Shown here: in pieces, positions 24,617 through 34,435 of the stretch | Layout of the letters: each line of letters opens with the position of its first letter | Numbering within the stretch: position 1 is the first letter of the stretch | Assembly (NCBI GenBank): GCA_002967005.1 | Contig: PPEA01000254.1 | Span: 62,001-126,000, forward strand | Reading direction: 5' to 3' | DNA: 64,000 bases | Source of the DNA: Mycobacterium talmoniae | GTDB lineage: Bacteria; Actinomycetota; Actinomycetes; Mycobacteriales; Mycobacteriaceae | Translations under genes and position numbers: made by a program | Notes under the pieces: model-generated | Seen by the model: only the letters and a program-made list of their open reading frames with translations | The model's database searches: none | What the model was told of the DNA's origin: nothing

Positions 24617-25730
24617 TCAGCGGCCGCCTTCGTCTCGGCCGACCGAAACGGTCTTCGGGTGCGGCATCGGGTGGCGGACGTCGGGGGCCTCGTCAGGCGC
24701 CTGGTCACGCACCCAGGCCACCGCCTGCGCGTAAGCTTCGATCAGCCGGTCCTCGGCTGCGTAGTCGAACCTCGCGGGATACAGCGGATAGTCCTCCGGG
24801 GTGACTGGGTGGGCCATGAGCCACTCAACGGCCTCGATCATGGCGTCACGGGCCGAGACGACCTCGCGATAACCGAGCTCCCGCTTGGCCTTGGTGTTGT
24901 CCAACAGGATGTGCGGCCGGCCGGTGGGCGGCAGCAGCTCGACGAGCGCCGAACCCGCCAGCTCGCTGGGGATCCCGACGAATTCAAGGTCGCCGCCCAT
25001 GATCTGCGCGACCGCCTCGGCCCACTGCCGCACGGTGAATTGGTCATCGTCACCGGCGTTGTATGCCTGGCCGTTGGCGATCTCGGGGTGGTCGACAGCC
25101 CTGAGCACCAGCTCGGCGGCGTTCCGCCCGGCGGACCGCGAGATGATCCATAAACCGTTGTCGGGCAGGATCATCCGGGCCCGGCAGTCCTGGACTCGAC
25201 GTATCACGGACCATTCCCACGGCACCAGGTTGCGGGGCCCGTAGATGGCCGGATAGCGGATGACGGTTCCGCGGAACGCGCCCGCCGCGGCCCGATCGAG
25301 GACCGCGCGCTCGGCCGCGCGGATCAACCCCGCGAAGCGGGGCACCGGTTCCGTTCCGTCGGACAGCGGCCCGTCCTCGCGCGCGTTGAGCGCCATGCCA
25401 TAGGGGGGTGACCGTCTCCGGTTGCAGGCAACCGCGATAGGCGGGCACCCCACCGATGCTGATCAAATGCCCGCACCGGCCCGCAAAGACCTCCGCGATC
25501 GCGGTGACTCGGCCGTACATCGCTAGCACCACGTCGAAGGAACGGTTGCCAACCGCCTCGGCGAGGGTCTCCGGGAAATGCGGATCGGCGTGGATGTGCG
25601 GAACGTCGGGCAGCTCAGCGGGTTCATGCACCCCGCGATGCAGCATCGTCACGTCGTGACCGCGCTGAAGCAGGCCCTGCAACACCGGCACCCCCGTGGC
25701 GCCGCTCCCACCGATGACAAGCGTTTTCAT
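24617..25730 (-). pseudogene. NAD-dependent epimerase/reductase, one frameshift
   Basis: About 371 residues if repaired. ATG 25730 begins MKTLVIGGSGATGVPVLQGL, the Rossmann motif of extended SDRs. The C-part reads YGMALNAREDGPLSDG, RYPAIYGPRNLVPWE and NAGDDDQFTVRQWAEAVAQI. The parts join at a run of six G on the plus strand (25403-25408), where the protein should read TVTP-YGMAL; removing one base restores it. Homopolymer length is a classic site for both sequencing error and slippage. It is the first gene after operator 7 and is followed at 20 bp by the flavoprotein gene. Confidence 0.82.
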
Positions 25731-25749
25731 GCAAACCACCCATCGCTAA

Positions 25750-25766
25750 ACCAAACAGTAATTGGT
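25750..25766. promoter_or_regulatory. 17-bp operator-like site 7
   Basis: ACCAAAC-AGT-AATTGGT, 19 bp before the epimerase start. AACCAA and TTGGTT (25749-25767) form a perfect 6-bp inverted repeat. Confidence 0.65.
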
Positions 25767-25852
25767 TGCTGTCATCAAACCACATACCGGTCGCCGTCGC
25801 TACCCGCGGTGATCCCGCCAGCGCTGCGCCGCGCACGTGATTCCACTAGCCA

Positions 25853-27018
25853 TCAGCTGCCGATGACTCCCTGGCGTCGAGCCGCCACGATCTCCTCCGC
25901 CTGTAAGCCCCAATCCAACAACACCTCGTCGGTGTCCTGGCCACGTCTCGGCGGCGGCCGTCGGATACTCGTCGGCGTTTGGCTGAAGCGCGGAGCCGGT
26001 GCTGGCTGCAACACACCATCAACCTGGGTGAAGGAACCTCGGTGCCGATGATGCGGATGCGAAGCAACCTCGCCCAGAGCGAGCACCGGAGTCACGCAAG
26101 CATCCGCGCCCTCGAAAAGCGCACACCACTCGTCCCTGGTGCGAGACCGAAATATCTCGGCCAACCGTATCTTCATCGCCGGCCACGTCGTCTGATCCAT
26201 CTGGTCGGCCGGGTCCACGTCGTCGATCCCAAGTCGGTTCAAGAGATTCCAGTAGAAGCGGGCCTCCAATGCTCCGACGGCGACGTGCTTGCCGTCGGCG
26301 GTCTGGTACACGTTGTAGAACGGTGCGCCGGTGTCGATGAGGTTCATACCGCGCCGGTCCTGCCAAGCCCCGACCGCGCGAAGCCCGTGAATATAGGTCG
26401 TGAGCAGCGATGCGCCGTCGACCATCGCCGCGTCGACGACCTGGCCTCGGCCCGACCGGCTGGCATTCGCCAGAGCAGCCAGGACGCCGATTGCGAGCAG
26501 CATCCCGCCTCCGGCGTAGTCACCGAGCAGATTCAGCGGCGGAACCGGCGCCTCGCCTCGACGGCCGATCAGGTCCAGTGAACCCGAAACCGCGACGTAG
26601 TTGATGTCGTGTCCGGCGTCTGCTGCCAGCGGCCCGCCTTGCCCCCAGCCTGTCATCCGGCCGTATACCAGCCGAGGGTTTCGAGCAATGCACTCGTCGG
26701 GCCCGATTCCAAGACGCTCGGCCACGCCCGGCCGGAAGACATCGATCAACGCATCCGCGGACTCGACGAGGCGGAGTATCAATTCATCGGCATCGGGCCG
26801 CTTGAGATCGACGCAAACCGAACGACGATTCCGTCGGGTCGGATCCAGCTCCGGGGAGATCGCCCCTTCGGGTCCGCCCGGACGATCCACACACAGGACA
26901 TCGGCGCCGAGATCCCCGAGCAGCATCGCAGCGAAGGGCCCGGGCCCATTCCGACCAGCTCGATGACCCGTATCCCGGCGAGCGGCCCGGCCTGGCCCGC
27001 GTCCTGGTGCCAACCCAT
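25853..27018 (-). pseudogene. CaiB/BaiF CoA-transferase family, AMACR-like, one frameshift
   Basis: About 388 residues if repaired. N-part from ATG 27018 (AAAGGG upstream): MGWHQDAGQAGPLAGIRVIE. It should continue FAAMLLGDLGADVLCVDRPG, but the frame changes in GGGCCCGGGCCC (about 26935-26947), needing one more base. AGHDINYVAVSGSL and LLGDYAGGGM supply the His and Asp pair used by alpha-methylacyl-CoA racemases, so epimerisation of 2-methylacyl-CoA is more likely than CoA transfer. Paralogue of the intact gene at 40323. Confidence 0.83.
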
Positions 27019-27137
27019 GATCAAACCCTTTCGTGCGGTCACGGCATTTGTCGCGGTTGTTCGGTCAAGCTACCGGTACGCAACCACCGATCTAGGCATG
27101 GACGTGACGGAGCGGATATGACACGATGATATGAAAT

Positions 27138-27154
27138 ACCTAACGTCGTTTGCC
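27138..27154. promoter_or_regulatory. 17-bp operator-like site 8
   Basis: ACCTAAC-GTC-GTTTGCC, in the 295-bp gap between the divergent AMACR-like gene (27018) and the SRPBCC gene (27314). Confidence 0.65.
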
Positions 27155-27313
27155 CAAGTTTGCCCGTGGAACTAAATTCGTCGCCCTTTGGAGCTGTCCA
27201 ATGACCGCTACACCCGGTGATCGCGGCTACGCTGCCCTACCGGCGCCGTATGCCCCGTTCGATCGCCGACATCTCGCATGCCGTCCCGTGTCGGCTACCG
27301 ACCGGAGGACGAG

Positions 27314-27754
27314 ATGACACTCGCCTACGTCAGCACTGTGATCAGAGCCGACATCGATGCCGTCTGGTCGGTGCTCGGGGACTTCCACGGGCTGGCTGCG
27401 TGGGTCAACCGGATCCGCTCGAACGAGCCCGAGAACGGTGCCGGCCCAGGTGCAGTGGGGTCTGTACGCAATCTCACGCTCGAACCGGACGGCGACACCG
27501 CCCGCGAACGACTGGTGCGCTATGACGCCGCGGACCGCAGTTATTCCTACGAGTTCGCCGGCGCAATACCGTTCCCAGCGTCGAGCTACCGCGGGACCGT
27601 ACACGTGCTGCCGGTGACCGACGCGAACACCACATTCCTCGAGTGGTATGGCGAGTTCGACTGCGAGCCAGATGTTCTCGACGAGATAGCCAGGACGTTT
27701 TGTGCGATCTACAGCGAATTCATCAGCGACCTCCGCGCATATCTGAACGGCTAA
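27314..27754 (+). CDS. SRPBCC-family (START/Bet v1-like) protein
   Basis: 146 residues. A helix-grip hydrophobic-ligand-binding fold is indicated by VSTVIRADIDAVWSVLGDFH (residues 6-25), LERLVRYDAADRSYSYEF-like strands and the C-terminal helix EIARTFCAIYSEFISDLRAY. Members act as polyketide cyclases or lipid binders; with adjacent P450 genes it could present a hydrophobic substrate, which is speculation. ATG 27314 follows GGAGG. The next gene, a P450, starts 8 bp after its stop. Confidence 0.87.
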   Translation: MTLAYVSTVIRADIDAVWSVLGDFHGLAAWVNRIRSNEPENGAGPGAVGSVRNLTLEPDGDTARERLVRYDAADRSYSYEFAGAIPFPASSYRGTVHVLPVTDANTTFLEWYGEFDCEPDVLDEIARTFCAIYSEFISDLRAYLNG

Positions 27755-27762
27755 GAACTCCT

Positions 27763-28947
27763 GTGACCGGAAAGGCCAACCCCGTCCACTTTGACACCAG
27801 CGACCCCACGCTGCGCGAGAACCTGTTCGATTCGCTCAACGAGTTGCGCAACGCCTGCCCCGTGGCGTGGAGCACCGCGCACAACGGCTTCTGGGTGCTA
27901 TCGCGATACGCGGACCTTATCCGGGCGGTATTGGACACGGATTCGTTCACCTCGACGAACGGGATCATGATCCCGCCGAATGTGAAATCGGTTCCCGCGC
28001 TGCCCGCTGAGGCGGACGGGCCACGACACAGCCAGATGCGGCGGGCGCTGCTGCCGTTCTTCAACGCCGCCGCGGTCGAGCGATTGACCCCGCAGATCAA
28101 ACAGATCGTGGCGGATGCGGTGGCCGAGATCGCCCCGCTCGGCCGTGCCGACCTGGTGCCTACGCTTGGGTTGAAGATCCCCCCGCTTGTCCTGGCCGCC
28201 ATGCTCGGGCTGCACAGTGAGCAGGCAGCAACCATCCACACCCTGACGTCGAATCTGCTGCAGTCGGTGGGCCGCGATATGACGGCGGCAATCGCAGCCG
28301 CACGCGAACTCGAGGGATGGGTCCACGAGCAGGTCGACAAGCGGCTCGGCAGGCCACCGAGCGACATCCTGGGCGAGATCGTCAACGCGCCGCTTGACCC
28401 GCAGAAACCGTTGAGCCGCAATGAGGTCGCCGGGGTGGTGCATCTGCTGATCATCGCCGGGCATGAGACCACCACCAACGGCATCTCCACCATGCTGCAC
28501 CGGTATATGACAGTGGAGGGCCTGCGCGAGCGGCTGCTGGCCGACCCAGGGCTGATCGATGCGGTCGTCGAGGAGTCACTGCGGCTGGACCCACCGATCT
28601 ACAACTTCGCCCGCACCGCCCGGCGCGACACCCGACTCGGGGATACGACGATCGGCACTGGTGAGTGGGTGATGTTGCTCTACGGAGCCGCGAATCGGGA
28701 TCCCGCGAAGTTTCCCGACCCGGACTCGTTCGTCGTGCCCCGATCGTCCAACCAGCACGTGTCGTTCGGCTGGGGGCGTCACCGCTGCTTGGGCACCGCC
28801 CTCGCCCGATTCGAGCTACGCGCGGTGATGGAAGCCGTGCTCGGCGCCATCCCCGACATCGAGATCGCCGAGCAGCCAACCCGGTCGTGCGGCAGCGTCA
28901 CGCAGGGCTTCGCGACCCTGCCCGTCATCTTCGCTCCACGGCGATGA
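27763..28947 (+). CDS. cytochrome P450
   Basis: 394 residues from GTG 27763, the start closest to the upstream gene's stop. I-helix IIAGHETTTNG near residue 232, K-helix EESLRLDPP near 266 and haem site FGWGRHRCLGTALAR with Cys near 342. Complete. It shares GIMIPP and NQHVSFGWG-type features with the P450 at 5947. It is followed by an SDR with an ATGA overlap, so SRPBCC, P450 and SDR form one operon downstream of operator 8. Confidence 0.95.
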   Translation: MTGKANPVHFDTSDPTLRENLFDSLNELRNACPVAWSTAHNGFWVLSRYADLIRAVLDTDSFTSTNGIMIPPNVKSVPALPAEADGPRHSQMRRALLPFFNAAAVERLTPQIKQIVADAVAEIAPLGRADLVPTLGLKIPPLVLAAMLGLHSEQAATIHTLTSNLLQSVGRDMTAAIAAARELEGWVHEQVDKRLGRPPSDILGEIVNAPLDPQKPLSRNEVAGVVHLLIIAGHETTTNGISTMLHRYMTVEGLRERLLADPGLIDAVVEESLRLDPPIYNFARTARRDTRLGDTTIGTGEWVMLLYGAANRDPAKFPDPDSFVVPRSSNQHVSFGWGRHRCLGTALARFELRAVMEAVLGAIPDIEIAEQPTRSCGSVTQGFATLPVIFAPRR

Positions 28948-29744
28948 GCAGCACCCTGGGCGGCCGCGTCGCGCTCGTCACCGGTGCCGCATCCGGGATC
29001 GGGGCGGCCAGTTCACGGGCGCTCGCCACGGCGGGAGCGGCGGTCGCGGTCACCGACGTGGACATCGACGCCGCCACCGCGGTTGCTGCCGCGATCAAAC
29101 AGACCGGTGGGCAGGCTCTGGCGCTACGGCTCGACGTGGCCGAGGAGCAGCAGTGGGCTACGGCGATAGCGACCGTACGCGATCAGCTCGGGCCTGTAAC
29201 GGTTTTGCACAGCAACGCCGCTGACATATCAATCTTCGTCCGTGACAACGACTTACTCAATTTGGAGGCCGAAGTATGGGACAGGGCGTTCGCCGTCGCA
29301 GCTCGCGGATCAATGCTCGCCGCCAAACACACGCTGCCGCACATGATCGAGGCTGGTCGGGGCAGCATCGTTTACACCTCGTCGGTCAAGGGACGCACCG
29401 GCTCGAGCACTCAGATCTCCTACTCATCGGCCAAGGGTGCCATCGACTCGCTGACCCGGGTGATCGCGACGACATACGGCCAGTTCGGCGTTCGGTGCAA
29501 CGCCGTCGCGCCGGGCGTCGTTGACACCCCGGCTGCCCGCGCCAACGTGCCCGACGAGCTACGTCGGCAGATTATCGACAGCCAACTGCTGAGCAGGCTC
29601 GCCGAGCCCGAGGACATCGCGCACACCGTGGTGTTCCTGGCCTCCGACGCTGCCGCCATGATCACCGGCCACACTCTCGTTGTCGACGGCGGGATGACCG
29701 AACACGTGCCGGTGCTGTCGCCGCGGAATCAGCCGATAGCGTGA
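28944..29744 (+). CDS. SDR-family oxidoreductase
   Basis: 266 residues. Cofactor motif TGAASGIGAA near residue 13, Asp at the end of strand 2 (TDVDID), suggesting NAD(H), catalytic Ser-Tyr-Lys in SSVKGRTGSSTQISYSSAKG, and the end FLASDAAAMITGHTLVVDGG. It probably oxidises an alcohol made by the P450 translated just before it. Its closest relative in the window is the SDR at 59000: both have VLHSNAA in place of the usual NNAG, and TSSVKG. The two therefore mark duplicated modules. Confidence 0.93.
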   Translation: MSSTLGGRVALVTGAASGIGAASSRALATAGAAVAVTDVDIDAATAVAAAIKQTGGQALALRLDVAEEQQWATAIATVRDQLGPVTVLHSNAADISIFVRDNDLLNLEAEVWDRAFAVAARGSMLAAKHTLPHMIEAGRGSIVYTSSVKGRTGSSTQISYSSAKGAIDSLTRVIATTYGQFGVRCNAVAPGVVDTPAARANVPDELRRQIIDSQLLSRLAEPEDIAHTVVFLASDAAAMITGHTLVVDGGMTEHVPVLSPRNQPIA

Positions 29745-29853
29745 GTAGCCCAAGATAATGCCGAGTGGGTCAGCCCGGCAGCGCGTCGTAGATCCCGGTA
29801 GTCTCCGCGTGGTTGGTCACCGACGTGTCCCCGCACCTCGTAGAGTCATGGTG

Positions 29854-30483
29854 ATGAGTGAAGCTGTCGCCAAGCGGGGGCCCGGCCGTCCGCCCGGCGC
29901 CGACGGCGCCGAAACCCGGCTCAAAATTCTGCACAGTGCCCGTCAAGTGTTCAGCACCATCGGATTCGACCGCGCCAGCCTCAAACAGATCGCCGAAGAC
30001 GCCGGCTTCACCCGCAATGCGATCGCGAACTACTACCCGAGCAAGGTCGCGCTGTACCGGGCGGCCCTGGCTTCGGTGCACGACGTGGTGGCCGGGCAGA
30101 TCCTCGACCCGGCCCGGCGGCAAATCGGCCCGATTGACCGCCAGGTCCTGGCGGTGTTCGACCTCGCGGTGGCCACCATCCGGATCGACCAGACCTTTGT
30201 GCGCTTCTTCGTCACGTCGACGGGCGACGCCATTCATCACCCGGACCTGCAGGAGCAGGCCATGCAGCCCATTTCTTTGGTGCGCGAATATTTCGGGGAG
30301 CTGCTGGCCGGCGCGCGCCGTGACGGCGAGATCGACACCGCCACGGACACCGAGGCCACCACACAGTTACTCGTCGATCTGCTGTGGGGCCTTGCCGTCG
30401 ACGCTGGCTTCTACTCCGACGAGCATCGGATCCGGAGAACGCTGGCGGCACTTGACCGTATCGTTGCCGCCGCGCTCACTTGA
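29854..30483 (+). CDS. TetR-family transcriptional regulator
   Basis: 209 residues from ATG 29854 (ATG 29848 is also possible). HTH: TRLKILHSARQVFSTIGFDR and ASLKQIAEDAGFTRNAIANY, preceded by the basic arm KRGPGRPPG. The C-terminal domain has no identifiable ligand signature. It is separated by about 110 bp from the SRPBCC-P450-SDR operon and may be expressed with it. It is one of the candidates for the protein that binds the 17-bp operator. Its end overlaps the convergent SDR gene by 8 bp. Confidence 0.92.
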   Translation: MSEAVAKRGPGRPPGADGAETRLKILHSARQVFSTIGFDRASLKQIAEDAGFTRNAIANYYPSKVALYRAALASVHDVVAGQILDPARRQIGPIDRQVLAVFDLAVATIRIDQTFVRFFVTSTGDAIHHPDLQEQAMQPISLVREYFGELLAGARRDGEIDTATDTEATTQLLVDLLWGLAVDAGFYSDEHRIRRTLAALDRIVAAALT

Positions 30484-31308
30484 TAGTGGCTCCCGCGTCG
30501 ATCGGCAGCGAGACTCCGGTGATGTAGCGGGCCTCATCGCTTGCCAGAAATAGCACGGCGTTGGTCACATCGTTGCTTTCGATCCACGGGATAGGCAACG
30601 CGTTCATCTCGCCGGCGGGAACCGCGAACTTCTCCCGGGTCGGATTGGGGTCGTCAGGCAGAAAAATCCGGTAGGTCGCTTCGTTCTGGATCATCTCGGT
30701 GTCGACATTCGTCGGATGCACGCTATTGACCCGAATATTCAACGGGGCCAACTCAAGTGCGAGCGTCTTCATCAGCCCGACGACGCCGTGTTTGGCCGCA
30801 ACGTAGTGCGCTAGCCCAGGTTGGCCGATCAGGCCCGCGATGCTGCTGGTCAACACGATCGATCCGCCGTTGCCGGCTGCGATCATGTGCGGGATGGCGG
30901 CTTGGTGGTCCGCCACGTTCCGCTGAGGTTGATGTCGATCGTCTCCGACCAGGTCTGCTCACTCAACTCAAACGACGCGCCAATCGACAAGATGCCCGCG
31001 TTGGCCAGGACAATGTCGAGGCGGCCGAGTTCGGCGACGCCTTCGTCGACTGCCACGGTCAACGCCTTGCCATCGCGCACATCCACCTGGCGGGCCACTA
31101 CCCTTCGACCCCGTGCTTTGACTTCGCGGGCTGTCTCATCTAGGTCGGCCGGGGTGGCCAGCGGGTAGGGGGCCGATTCGACCTGTGCGGCAATGTCGAG
31201 CGCGATGATGTCAGCGCCTTCATCAGCCAGGCGCAGGGCGTGGCTGCGGCCCTGCCCACGCGCCGCGCCGGTGATCAGCGCCACCTTGCCTTCAACGCGT
31301 CCGGTCAT
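30476..31308 (-). pseudogene. mycofactocin-coupled-type SDR, one frameshift
   Basis: About 277 residues if repaired. N-part: MTGRVEGKVALITGAARGQG, RSHALRLADEGADIIALDI and DIVLANAGI. This GAARGQGRSHA form with a long insert after strand 2 is the hallmark of mycofactocin-associated SDRs, whose NAD stays bound and is re-oxidised by the redox cofactor mycofactocin. The C-part has AHYVAAKHGVVGLMKTLALE and ASDEARYITGVSLPIDAG. The break is near 30895-30905 (GTWRTTK, then AAIPHMIAAG) and needs one extra base. It lies 61 bp after the P450 at 31369, so P450 and alcohol dehydrogenase would be co-expressed. Confidence 0.84.
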
Positions 31309-31368
31309 GATGGTTCTCCTTGTCCGGCTCAGATTGGGACAAAACGTTGGGTTACAACCCTCTTCGAG

Positions 31369-32562
31369 TCAGATCTTGTCGAAGGTGAGAGGAACGCGAT
31401 CAGGGTAGTTGGCAATTCCGGGTACCCACTTCAAGCTCTCCGGGTCAGCATCCAGCCGCAGGTTGGTGACGCGGGCGAGCAACTCCTCCAAGGCGACGAC
31501 GATCTCCATCCGTGCAAAGTGGATGCCGATACAACGATGGATACCCAGGCCAAAGCCGGCGTTGCCGCCGCGGGGCGGATCGAACTGCAACTGCTCGGGG
31601 TTGGCGAACTTGTGCTCGTCGCGGTTGGCCGAGTCGAACCGAATGAGCACCCGGTCACCTTTCTTCATCGGGCACCCAGCGATCTCGGTGTCTTTGGTGA
31701 CGGTGCGCCCGAACGTCCCCACCGGCGATACCAACCGAATGAACTCGTCCATGTCGTTGCGCACCCACCGTGGGTCCCGGACGCGGGCTTCGAGTTCGGG
31801 CTGCAATGCAATGTGCATGGCGATCGTCCCGATAGCCGAACGGGCAGTATCCAGCCCACCCAAGAACAACACGCAGATCGCGCCGAGCGCCTGCTCGTGG
31901 GTTATCGGTTCACCGTCAATCGTTCCGGTGGCCAGCGCCCGCAGGATGCCGTCTTCCTCAGGGGGATTCTCGATCGCGGCCATCAGGTATTCCGAGGCCA
32001 GCATGCCGAGGTTCATGAACGCTTCCTCGGTGCCGTCCTCGGTGACGCGGACGACGATCTCCTTGGCGCGTTCCATTTTGGCCAGGTCACTCTCGTTGAA
32101 CACCATGCTGGCCAGCACCCGCGAGACGAACGGACCGGTGTACTCGCTGAGCAGCTCGACCCTGCCGTTGTCGATAAACCCGTCGATGAGTTCACGGGCG
32201 TATCGGCGCATCTCGTCGGAATAGGCCAGTGCGACCTTACGCGTCAGGTACGGGTTGAGCAGTTTACGGAAGCCTGTGTGCAGCGGCGGGTCGGAGTCCA
32301 GCGGGCCTAACCGCACCGGCGACGGGGCAGGTGATCCGCCCACCGAGGAGAATGTCTCGGGATCTTCACACACCTGCCGCACATCGGCATACCGGGTCAC
32401 CACCCACATCGGCCCGGCCACCGGGGACTCGGCGCGCACCACCGGGCAGTGTTGACGGGCATAGGTGAACGCGTCGTATTTCCACTCGACATGTTCGGGA
32501 TTGAACAGGTCGTACGACCGCAGCAGTGCAGCATAGTCGCGGTCTACAGGGGTAGAGGTCAT
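31369..32562 (-). CDS. cytochrome P450
   Basis: 397 residues from ATG 32562 (MTSTPVDRDYAALL). LDSDPPLHTGFRKLLNPYLT near residue 87, I-helix FLGGLDTARS near 230, K-helix EFIRLVSP near 275 and haem site FGLGIHRCIGIHFAR with Cys near 344. Complete and of the same subfamily as the P450s at 1 and 19474. Operator 9 lies 44 bp upstream, shared with the divergent hydrolase gene. Confidence 0.95.
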   Translation of the reverse strand: MTSTPVDRDYAALLRSYDLFNPEHVEWKYDAFTYARQHCPVVRAESPVAGPMWVVTRYADVRQVCEDPETFSSVGGSPAPSPVRLGPLDSDPPLHTGFRKLLNPYLTRKVALAYSDEMRRYARELIDGFIDNGRVELLSEYTGPFVSRVLASMVFNESDLAKMERAKEIVVRVTEDGTEEAFMNLGMLASEYLMAAIENPPEEDGILRALATGTIDGEPITHEQALGAICVLFLGGLDTARSAIGTIAMHIALQPELEARVRDPRWVRNDMDEFIRLVSPVGTFGRTVTKDTEIAGCPMKKGDRVLIRFDSANRDEHKFANPEQLQFDPPRGGNAGFGLGIHRCIGIHFARMEIVVALEELLARVTNLRLDADPESLKWVPGIANYPDRVPLTFDKI

Positions 32563-32606
32563 CGCACAGCTCCAAAGGTCGGCGCGGCAGTCCACCGGCA
32601 ACGTGG

Positions 32607-32623
32607 GTCAAACGGTGTTCGGT
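32607..32623. promoter_or_regulatory. 17-bp operator-like site 9
   Basis: GTCAAAC-GGT-GTTCGGT, between the divergent P450 (32562) and alpha/beta hydrolase (32699) genes. Confidence 0.6.
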
Positions 32624-32698
32624 ATTAATTGGCCACGATGCCATATAATCTGCGTCACGTCCAGACTGGATGTGTGCTCGGTGACCTTGGAAACGCCT

Positions 32699-33454
32699 AT
32701 GACGTACGACACTCCCGGCCTGTTCTATAAAGAAGCTGGCCACGGCCCTGTAGTAGTACTACTGCATGGCGGCGGTGTTGACCACACCTACTGGAAGCGT
32801 CAGTTCAACTGGCTCGGGAGCCAGTACCGAGTCATAGCTGTGGACAGCCGGGGCCACGGCCGGTCCCCCGACAGCGACGAGCCGTTCGGCTACCGAAGCT
32901 TCGCGAGGTCCGCTGCCGGGCTTGTACGTCAGCTTGGGGTGGAGACGGCGACGTTCGTCGGCCACAGTGACGGCGGATGTGTTTCCATCGCCATTGCGCT
33001 ACAAGACCCCGATTTGGTGGCAAGGCTGGTTTTGCTCGGCACTCCATGGAACATCGACAACTACCGCCCCGGGGTGTCCAAGATGATGGCGAACCTGGGC
33101 CCCGATGACATGTTCGGCCTTCTTGGCGACAACTTCGATAAGGCACTGCGCGCCAATAGATCCAACCACGTTGACGACGAGTCGTGGGCACGATACATGC
33201 GAAAGCTTGTCGACATGTGGGCCCGGCAACCGGACTTCACCGCTGACGAGATCCGCACGATTGACGTCCCGACGCTCGTCCTTCACTCGAACAACGAGAT
33301 CATGTACGGAATAGAAGTCGCAAAGGAGTTTGCAGCGTTGCTTCCTCACGCGGAACTCGTTGTCATTCCTGATTCGGGTCATGACGCGGCTCAGGATAAT
33401 CCGGACGCGGTGAACGCAGCACTTAACGCGTTCCTCCGGCCTCAGCATCTGTGA
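32699..33454 (+). CDS. alpha/beta hydrolase
   Basis: 251 residues. Oxyanion motif LLHGGGVDHTYW near residue 19, nucleophile elbow GHSDGG near 87 (the nucleophile is the Ser of GHSDG), acid in DVPTLVLHSNNE near 195 and catalytic His in IPDSGHDAAQ near 228. Could be an esterase, lactonase or C-C hydrolase; no substrate signature is visible. ATG 32699 matches the domain start; a GTG 18 bp upstream is possible. Divergent from the P450 at 31369 across operator 9. Confidence 0.9.
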   Translation: MTYDTPGLFYKEAGHGPVVVLLHGGGVDHTYWKRQFNWLGSQYRVIAVDSRGHGRSPDSDEPFGYRSFARSAAGLVRQLGVETATFVGHSDGGCVSIAIALQDPDLVARLVLLGTPWNIDNYRPGVSKMMANLGPDDMFGLLGDNFDKALRANRSNHVDDESWARYMRKLVDMWARQPDFTADEIRTIDVPTLVLHSNNEIMYGIEVAKEFAALLPHAELVVIPDSGHDAAQDNPDAVNAALNAFLRPQHL

Positions 33455-33572
33455 TCGCGCCGCTCGTCGATACACCGAAAGCAGTTGCAACATGTGGCCC
33501 TCGGTTTGCGGCGGACACCAGCATCTGCCAATGTTGGCGATAGTCGTTGGACTACAGGAGGTTTAGCAAAGA

Positions 33573-34298
33573 ATGGATGCCGTGCCGGGGCTCGCTAACT
33601 TCCGCGATCTGGGTGGTCTTCCGACCGACGACGGTGCGGTGACGAGAAGTGGGGTGCTCTACCGTAGTGATGCGCCGCTGCCGGGTGACCCTTGCCCATC
33701 GGGCCCGCCATGGCCACCGGTGACGGTGATCGATCTCCGGTCGCACGACGAGCCCATCGAGCCTCACCCCCTGCGAACTCCGACCACCCTGCTGGCCCGG
33801 TTCCCGCTGCTCGGTGAAGCGCGTCCGAAGACGTTGCGGGAGCTTCTGGCCGGTGGAAATGTCAGGCTCGAAGCGATCTATCGCGAGCTCGTCGCCCGCG
33901 TGGGCGAAGTGGCGGTGGCCATACTCGAGCTGCTGGTCGCTGCCGACGGCCCTACACTCATCCACTGCGCCGCCGGCAAGGACCGCACCGGTGTCCTAAT
34001 CGCGACCTTGCTACGCGCCGCGGGCGTAACCCGCGACGCGATTGTCGCAGACTACGTGCGGACCGCCGCCGCTATGACCTCGGTGCGCCGACGCTTGTCC
34101 AGCAGCGATGAGGAAGTCGCCGCGCTAATGGCTCAGTTCCCCGAAGCGACTCTGGCTCCCGTCGAAGCGATCTCGGGCGTGCTTGAGCAGGTCGACGGGT
34201 CGCCGGGAGGCAGCGGAGGTTGGTTAACCGCACGGGGTGTGCGGATCGAGCTAATCAACGCCTGGCGCGACAAGCTGGTGGACCGGTCCACCACCTGA
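33573..34298 (+). CDS. tyrosine/dual-specificity protein phosphatase (PtpB-like)
   Basis: 241 residues. The N-terminus NFRDLGGLPTDDG and LYRSDAP is the signature of the Y_phosphatase3/PtpB group, and the P-loop HCAAGKDRTG (about residue 131) contains catalytic Cys and Arg. These enzymes dephosphorylate phosphotyrosine and sometimes phosphoinositides. ATG 33573 follows GGAGG. No obvious link to the catabolic genes; it may be an unrelated neighbour. A weak 6-bp hairpin (34311-34327) follows its stop. Confidence 0.9.
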   Translation: MDAVPGLANFRDLGGLPTDDGAVTRSGVLYRSDAPLPGDPCPSGPPWPPVTVIDLRSHDEPIEPHPLRTPTTLLARFPLLGEARPKTLRELLAGGNVRLEAIYRELVARVGEVAVAILELLVAADGPTLIHCAAGKDRTGVLIATLLRAAGVTRDAIVADYVRTAAAMTSVRRRLSSSDEEVAALMAQFPEATLAPVEAISGVLEQVDGSPGGSGGWLTARGVRIELINAWRDKLVDRSTT

Positions 34299-34435
34299 CC
34301 ATCAAACGTCCGACGCGATCAGCGTCGCGGCTTCGTCTGCTGATTTCGCGGAATCGGCAAGTTGACTTCACTCACTGTCGCAGCTGAATTTGATTGCGAC
34401 GTGCGTAATGAGCCACCGCCGCTCACAATGCCGCG

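Noticed and set aside
31339-31355. Possible operator ACAAAAC-GTT-GGGTTAC before the mycofactocin-type SDR
   Set aside because: Right half-site does not match; the SDR can be served by operator 9 through the P450 transcript.
31240-32310. 356-codon plus-strand open frame
   Set aside because: Antisense shadow of the P450 at 31369.
34303-34319. Half-site ATCAAAC after the phosphatase gene
   Set aside because: No matching right arm and not upstream of a gene start.
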